A stretch of 9,019 nucleotides of DNA from Oligoflexia bacterium. GTDB taxonomy: Bacteria > Bdellovibrionota > UBA1018. Below, piece after piece: positions 5,639 through 9,019 of the stretch (position 1 is its first letter; the number at the start of each line of letters is the position of its first letter). The stretch is taken from the NCBI GenBank assembly GCA_025352185.1, contig JANXTV010000220.1, positions 1 through 9,019 of the forward strand, written 5' to 3'. The translations under genes and the position numbers were made by a program. The notes beneath the pieces are model-generated. The model worked only from the letters and a program-made list of their open reading frames with translations, did no database searches and was not told the DNA's origin.

Positions 5639-7642
5639 ATGGCGACGAAAGCGGCGATCCGGGCGGAAAAACTCCGCGAACTCCTCGAACATCATAATCA
5701 CCAGTATTACGTTCTCGATGACCCCGAAATTTCCGATTCGGAGTATGACCGCCTATTCCACGAACTCCGTGCACTCGAAGAAGAGCATCCCGAACTCCAA
5801 TTGCCGAATAGTCCCACTTCGCGGGTGGGGGGAGCGCCCGTCGATTCCTTTTCGAAAATTCGCCACGTCGTTCCGATGCTTTCACTGGCGAATGCTTTCC
5901 GCGAGGAAGACCTCGTCGCGTTTGACGAGCGGATGCGAAAGCTACTCGAAAAAAGCGAAGGGGAGACGATCGAATACCACGTCGAACTTAAATTCGACGG
6001 GCTCTCCATGTCTCTCCTCTACGAAGATGGGAAACTCGTATACGGAGCTACCCGTGGAGACGGGGAAGTCGGTGAAAACGTCACCCATAATATTCGAACG
6101 ATTCGTTCCATTCCGCTCGCACTTCGGGGAAAGAAGCTTCCGAAGCGAGTCGAGGTTCGGGGTGAGGTGATTATACCGCTAAAAGATTTCGCGAAACTCA
6201 ACGACGAGCAAGCGAAGCGCGACGATAAACTTTTCGCAAACCCGCGGAATGCGGCGGCCGGTACGATTCGCCAACTCGACCCTAAAATCGCGGCGTCGCG
6301 ACCCCTTACCGCTTTTTGGTATGGGCTCGGAACCTGCGAAGGGGCGACTTTCGACTCGATCGATCACCTCCAGCAGACATTTTCTGAATGGGGTTTTCGA
6401 ACGGGAGAGCACCGGAAAGTTTGCCGGGGCGTCTCCGACGTTATGAAGTTTTACCGTAAGATCGAAACTCTCCGGGATAAACTTGAATACGAAATCGATG
6501 GCATCGTCATTAAGTTAAATAGCCTGAAGGAACTCGACCAAGCGGGATTTGTCTCGCGCGCCCCCCGCGGAATGATCGCTTTTAAGTACCCGCCTCGCCA
6601 GGAAACCACGGTGATTGAAGATATTCTCGTTCAGGTTGGCCGGACCGGTGCCCTCACTCCCGTGGCGGCGCTTCGGCCCGTACGAGTCGGAGGCGTTCTC
6701 GTTTCCCGTGCCACTCTCCATAATCAAGACGAGATCGACCGTAAGGATATCCGCATCGGCGATACAGTTTTCATTCAGCGGGCGGGGGACGTGATTCCGG
6801 AAGTCGTGAGTGTCATAAAGGAAAAGCGAACTGGAAAAGAAAAACCGTTTAGTATTCCCGCCTGGTGTGAAGCGAACGGGATCGAGTTCGAACGCAAAGG
6901 CGGAGAGGCTGCGTTCCGCGCGGTGAACGCGGGTGGTGAACTCCTTATACGTCGCATCGAACATTTCGCGATGAAAGACGCGATGAATATCGACGGACTC
7001 GGTGAAAAAATCGTCGAACAATTACTCGAGTCGAAAAAAATACAGAGCTTCGCGGATCTGTACCGGCTTAAACTCGCGGATCTACTGGAACTCGAAGGAT
7101 TTAAAGAAAAGTCTTCCCAAAATCTTATCGCGTCGATCGCAGCGACGAAGAGTACCGAACTCTACCGAATTCTTTTTGGACTCGGAATTCGGCACGTGGG
7201 TGAGCGGACGTCGAAGACCCTCGCTAACTATTTCGGCTCGATCGAGCCGATGTTGAAAGCAACTGAGGAACAATTCACCGAGATTCACGAGATCGGGCCC
7301 GAGGTCGCAAAGTCACTCCGCGAATATTTTTCGTCGAAAGAAGGCGCGGCCGAAGTAAAAACTCTTTTGAAATACGTGGAACCGGTCGCTCCCCGAAAGG
7401 GCGGGGGAGCCGGCGCCCTCTCGGGAGCTACGGTCGTGCTTACGGGAACTTTTCCAACGCTCGGGCGGAGCGACGCCACTCGCCTCGTCGAAGATGCGGG
7501 TGGGAAAGTATCCTCCAGTGTTTCGAAGAAGACGACGTTTGTCGTCGCGGGCTCCGACGCCGGGAGTAAGCTCGATAAGGCGAATGAACTTGGGATCGAA
7601 GTCATCGACGAGGCGGAACTGCGGAAACGCGTCGGCCAATAG
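5639..7642 (+). CDS. ligA: NAD-dependent DNA ligase LigA
   Basis: The protein has 667 residues, the normal length for this enzyme, which seals nicks in replication and repair using NAD+. The domains are in the standard order. Domain Ia (HQYYVLDDPEISDSEYDRL, about 21-39) binds NMN. The nucleotidyltransferase domain has the adenylated Lys118 in KFDG, RGDGEVGENVT (139-149), NPRNAAAGTIRQLDP, and EIDGIVIK (285-292). Then come the OB fold (VGRTGALTPVA, 333-343; IGDTVFIQRAGDVIPEV), the zinc-finger position (about 405-436), HhH repeats (about 440-580), and a BRCT domain (about 594-667, ATVVLTGTFPTLGR). The zinc finger is degenerate: by alignment to the E. coli cysteines 408/411/426/432, only Cys410 is kept, with Asn413, Ala428 and Glu434 at the other positions. 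The ATG at 5639 lies 15 bases after the upstream stop and has no Shine-Dalgarno, which suggests cotranscription with the barrel gene or translational coupling. Confidence 0.97.
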   Translation: MATKAAIRAEKLRELLEHHNHQYYVLDDPEISDSEYDRLFHELRALEEEHPELQLPNSPTSRVGGAPVDSFSKIRHVVPMLSLANAFREEDLVAFDERMRKLLEKSEGETIEYHVELKFDGLSMSLLYEDGKLVYGATRGDGEVGENVTHNIRTIRSIPLALRGKKLPKRVEVRGEVIIPLKDFAKLNDEQAKRDDKLFANPRNAAAGTIRQLDPKIAASRPLTAFWYGLGTCEGATFDSIDHLQQTFSEWGFRTGEHRKVCRGVSDVMKFYRKIETLRDKLEYEIDGIVIKLNSLKELDQAGFVSRAPRGMIAFKYPPRQETTVIEDILVQVGRTGALTPVAALRPVRVGGVLVSRATLHNQDEIDRKDIRIGDTVFIQRAGDVIPEVVSVIKEKRTGKEKPFSIPAWCEANGIEFERKGGEAAFRAVNAGGELLIRRIEHFAMKDAMNIDGLGEKIVEQLLESKKIQSFADLYRLKLADLLELEGFKEKSSQNLIASIAATKSTELYRILFGLGIRHVGERTSKTLANYFGSIEPMLKATEEQFTEIHEIGPEVAKSLREYFSSKEGAAEVKTLLKYVEPVAPRKGGGAGALSGATVVLTGTFPTLGRSDATRLVEDAGGKVSSSVSKKTTFVVAGSDAGSKLDKANELGIEVIDEAELRKRVGQ

Positions 7643-7763
7643 GGCGTCTGAGTAACGAAATCCACTAAATCCCGCGGAAGTCCTCATTTCAGATCTTACT
7701 CTCCGACGATAATAAAAAATGGGTTTCATAGCAAAGTCCAACTCGGTTTTTAGCCTCGCTGGG

Positions 7764-7791
7764 TTGACTCGCGCGATTCCGGCGGTACTCT
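7764..7791 (+). promoter_or_regulatory. Sigma-70-type promoter for the exported protein at 7832
   Basis: TTGACT (7764-7769) and TACTCT (7786-7791) are 16 bases apart, with five and three of six consensus matches, including the key TA...T. A start near 7798 gives a leader of about 34 bases. The rest of the 189-bp gap after ligA (7643-7763) shows no clear terminator hairpin or gene. Confidence 0.45.
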
Positions 7792-7822
7792 GAAAATGAA
7801 AATAACCGCTTAACTTCGCATC

Positions 7823-7827
7823 GGGGG
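7823..7827 (+). promoter_or_regulatory. Ribosome binding site (GGGGG) for the exported protein at 7832
   Basis: A G-run ends four bases before the ATG at 7832. It can pair with the 16S anti-Shine-Dalgarno CCUCC with one wobble. It is a weaker match than the GAGG sites before the other two small exported proteins. Confidence 0.4.
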
Positions 7828-7831
7828 CCCT

Positions 7832-8326
7832 ATGAAAAATTTATCTTACGTTTCTATTCTCTCCTTTACCTTACTCACTTCGATTTCCGCTTTCGCCGCG
7901 CCTAAAGTAGGCGATCAGTCCTACATGGAAGGAAAATTTGTGAGCACCGGGGGCGACGCGACCTTAAAAGTCACCACGACCCAGACGATTTTGACCTACT
8001 CGATGAATACGGACGTCTACGCCGTTCGTCAGTCTCAAACGATCGGCGGGGACGCATCTTCACGGGATGTGAACGTAGCCGGCGGCGATATCCTCACTGA
8101 GGAAGTTACCGCGATGATTGTCGAACAATGCGAGTCAGCTAAGATCGGAACGATCGACAAGATTGAAGTAAAAGCCGGTAAGTTCACGACGTGTAAAATT
8201 CAGCAGGGCGACAAAGATACCCTTTGGATTGCTTCGATTCCGTTCGGCATCGTAAAACTTCGGAATGTCGGCGGTAGTGGAGTTGTCGATCTCGAACTCT
8301 ACTCCTACGTTCGCGGTGCAAAGTAA
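7832..8326 (+). CDS. Small exported protein, possibly DUF3108/TapB-like (164 aa)
   Basis: The signal peptide is residues 1-22 (MKN start, core VSILSFTLLTSISAFA, cleavage AFA|AP). The mature part of about 142 residues is predicted to be mostly beta. The segment IEVKAGKFTTCKI (111-123), followed by LWIASIPFGIVKL (131-143) and a final hydrophobic strand VVDLELYSYV, resembles the pattern V.aGtF.c.ki...lWya.giG.vk found in periplasmic beta proteins of the DUF3108/TapB-like type. This resemblance is from memory and not a search result. Cysteines 100 and 121 are the only two and could pair. It has its own promoter and RBS, so it is probably monocistronic. It ends 28 bases before the convergent gene at 8355. 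Confidence 0.75.
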   Translation: MKNLSYVSILSFTLLTSISAFAAPKVGDQSYMEGKFVSTGGDATLKVTTTQTILTYSMNTDVYAVRQSQTIGGDASSRDVNVAGGDILTEEVTAMIVEQCESAKIGTIDKIEVKAGKFTTCKIQQGDKDTLWIASIPFGIVKLRNVGGSGVVDLELYSYVRGAK

Positions 8327-8354
8327 TCTGCCGCGACGGCTAAGCCGGGGTAAC

Positions 8355-8771
8355 TTACGACCCGCGTCGTTTAACCACGAGTTTTCCAGATTCGACGTCT
8401 TTTAAGAGTCGGTCCCACTTATCTTTATAAGTACTGAATTTCGTATGAAACTGCGCGACGCGAAATTTTAAATTCGTCGTGGGTTTTGGGGCGGCCTGAA
8501 TTTTCAGGATCATGTTATCCAGATGCTTCCGCTGGGTCGTCGGGGGAGTGCGTTCCATTCCTTGGACCCACATATTATAAAGATTCGTGATCTGCTCCAT
8601 CATGCCTTCGCACTTGGTCAGAAGTTCGATCAGGATTTGGTCCGTCGTCGTCGATGCACCGATCTCCGCGCTCGGATCGATCTGCTTCATTTGCTCGTGC
8701 ATCTTCTTCTTTTCTTCTTCGACCCGAGCTTCTTCTTTTTCCCGAAATCGGGACCATGCGTCTTTCGCCAT
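8355..8771 (-). CDS. Conserved cytoplasmic protein of unknown function (138 aa)
   Basis: There is no signal peptide or membrane segment. Residues 8-30 are a highly charged helix (REKEEARVEEEKKKMHEQMK). An Asp/Ser/Thr-rich linker follows, then a helical core at about 44-130 with the markers LYNMWVQGMERTPP (64-77), NLKFRVAQFHTKFSTYKDKW (100-119) and DVESGK near the end. The tail is basic (VVKRRGS). The core pattern, a helix with Y.....G.ER.PP, then N..LRFR....F..Y...W, then IE.G, matches proteins I recall from Myxococcota as conserved hypotheticals, sometimes attached to other domains. No biochemical role is known to me. It is divergent from radA with 45 bp between the two starts, so the two may be co-controlled. 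No good Shine-Dalgarno precedes the ATG at 8771. Confidence 0.75.
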   Translation of the reverse strand: MAKDAWSRFREKEEARVEEEKKKMHEQMKQIDPSAEIGASTTTDQILIELLTKCEGMMEQITNLYNMWVQGMERTPPTTQRKHLDNMILKIQAAPKPTTNLKFRVAQFHTKFSTYKDKWDRLLKDVESGKLVVKRRGS

Positions 8772-8816
8772 GTTCTAAGATTATCACGGGCTAGAAAATC
8801 ATGTTAAGAACGAGAC

Positions 8817-9019
8817 ATGAAAATTAAGACTCAGTACGTCTGTCAGAACTGTGGCTATACGAGCGCGAAATGGCTCGGACGCTGTCAGTCGTGCGAGTCC
8901 TGGAATACAATGCTCGAGGAAAAACCAGAGAATGAAGCGGCGGCGGGTTCGCTCTCATCGGTGCGCGAAGATTTTAAAACGTATAAGGATATCGATCGGC
9001 GAAATCCGGATGTGATTTC
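8817..9019 (+). CDS. radA: DNA repair protein RadA, N-terminal part (runs off window)
   Basis: Only the first 67 residues are present. They begin MKIKTQYVCQNCGYTSAKWL and contain the RadA/Sms C4 zinc finger at Cys9, Cys12, Cys23 and Cys26 (CX2CX10CX2C), followed by the conserved SCESWNTMLEE. RadA is a hexameric helicase-like RecA paralogue that helps process recombination intermediates. The RecA-like ATPase and Lon-like domains lie beyond the window. ATG 8817 matches the usual family start. Upstream there is only a weak GAGA-type site and no convincing -35/-10 pair in the 45 bp shared with the divergent gene. Confidence 0.93.
   Translation, partial: MKIKTQYVCQNCGYTSAKWLGRCQSCESWNTMLEEKPENEAAAGSLSSVREDFKTYKDIDRRNPDVI

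Noticed and set aside
6515..7021. 168-codon open frame on the minus strand inside ligA
   Set aside because: It is antisense to clearly conserved ligase sequence, has no RBS and no recognisable motif.
7796..7813. Five-codon upstream ORF (MKITA) before the exported protein at 7832
   Set aside because: It starts at about the predicted transcription start, has no RBS and no attenuator structure. It is too short to judge.
8330..8347. GCCG/CGGC/GCCG inverted repeats between the convergent genes at 8326 and 8355
   Set aside because: The stems have four base pairs and there is no U-tract on either strand. This is within chance for GC-rich sequence.

Overview
The window reads as an ordinary chromosomal segment of a Gram-negative bacterium. 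Coding density is high, there are no tRNA, rRNA, IS or phage genes, and codon use is uniform and rich in CTC, GTC, TCG, GAA and CGG/CGA. From remembered families, the best lineage guess is Bdellovibrionota or a related former deltaproteobacterial group. The patatin N-terminus (SFICSGGATKAGAFHLG), the small helix-turn-helix plus coiled-coil protein, and the short protein next to radA all resemble families I associate with Bdellovibrio and Myxococcota. No database search was possible, so this placement is inference.

Layout. 3-1232 (+) is the 3' part of an ArnT/PMT-type membrane glycosyltransferase that begins before the window. 1430-1849 and 1935-2414 (+) encode two small exported proteins of unknown function; the second has a good TTGACA promoter. 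2416-3681 (-) is a patatin-like phospholipase, tail to tail with the previous gene and only one base away. A 54-bp divergent intergenic region then leads into a probable operon on + : a small HTH/coiled-coil protein (3736-4065), an exported protein with a TolB/FlgT-like periplasmic part and an outer-membrane beta-barrel C-terminus (4025 or 4067 to 5623), and NAD-dependent DNA ligase ligA (5639-7642). After a 189-bp spacer with its own promoter comes a third small exported protein (7832-8326). A conserved cytoplasmic protein (8355-8771, -) is divergent from the start of radA (8817 to the window end, +).

How the parts relate. Most genes concern the envelope (lipid or protein glycosylation, exported proteins, outer-membrane barrel, lipid hydrolase), with two DNA-maintenance genes (ligA, radA) between and beside them. 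No defence system, CRISPR array, secretion cluster or mobile element is visible. The points most worth a second look are: LigA has lost three of the four cysteines of its zinc finger; the TolB/FlgT-like plus beta-barrel architecture looks uncommon; and the HTH-patatin divergent region has promoter-like elements placed so that the HTH mRNA may be leaderless.
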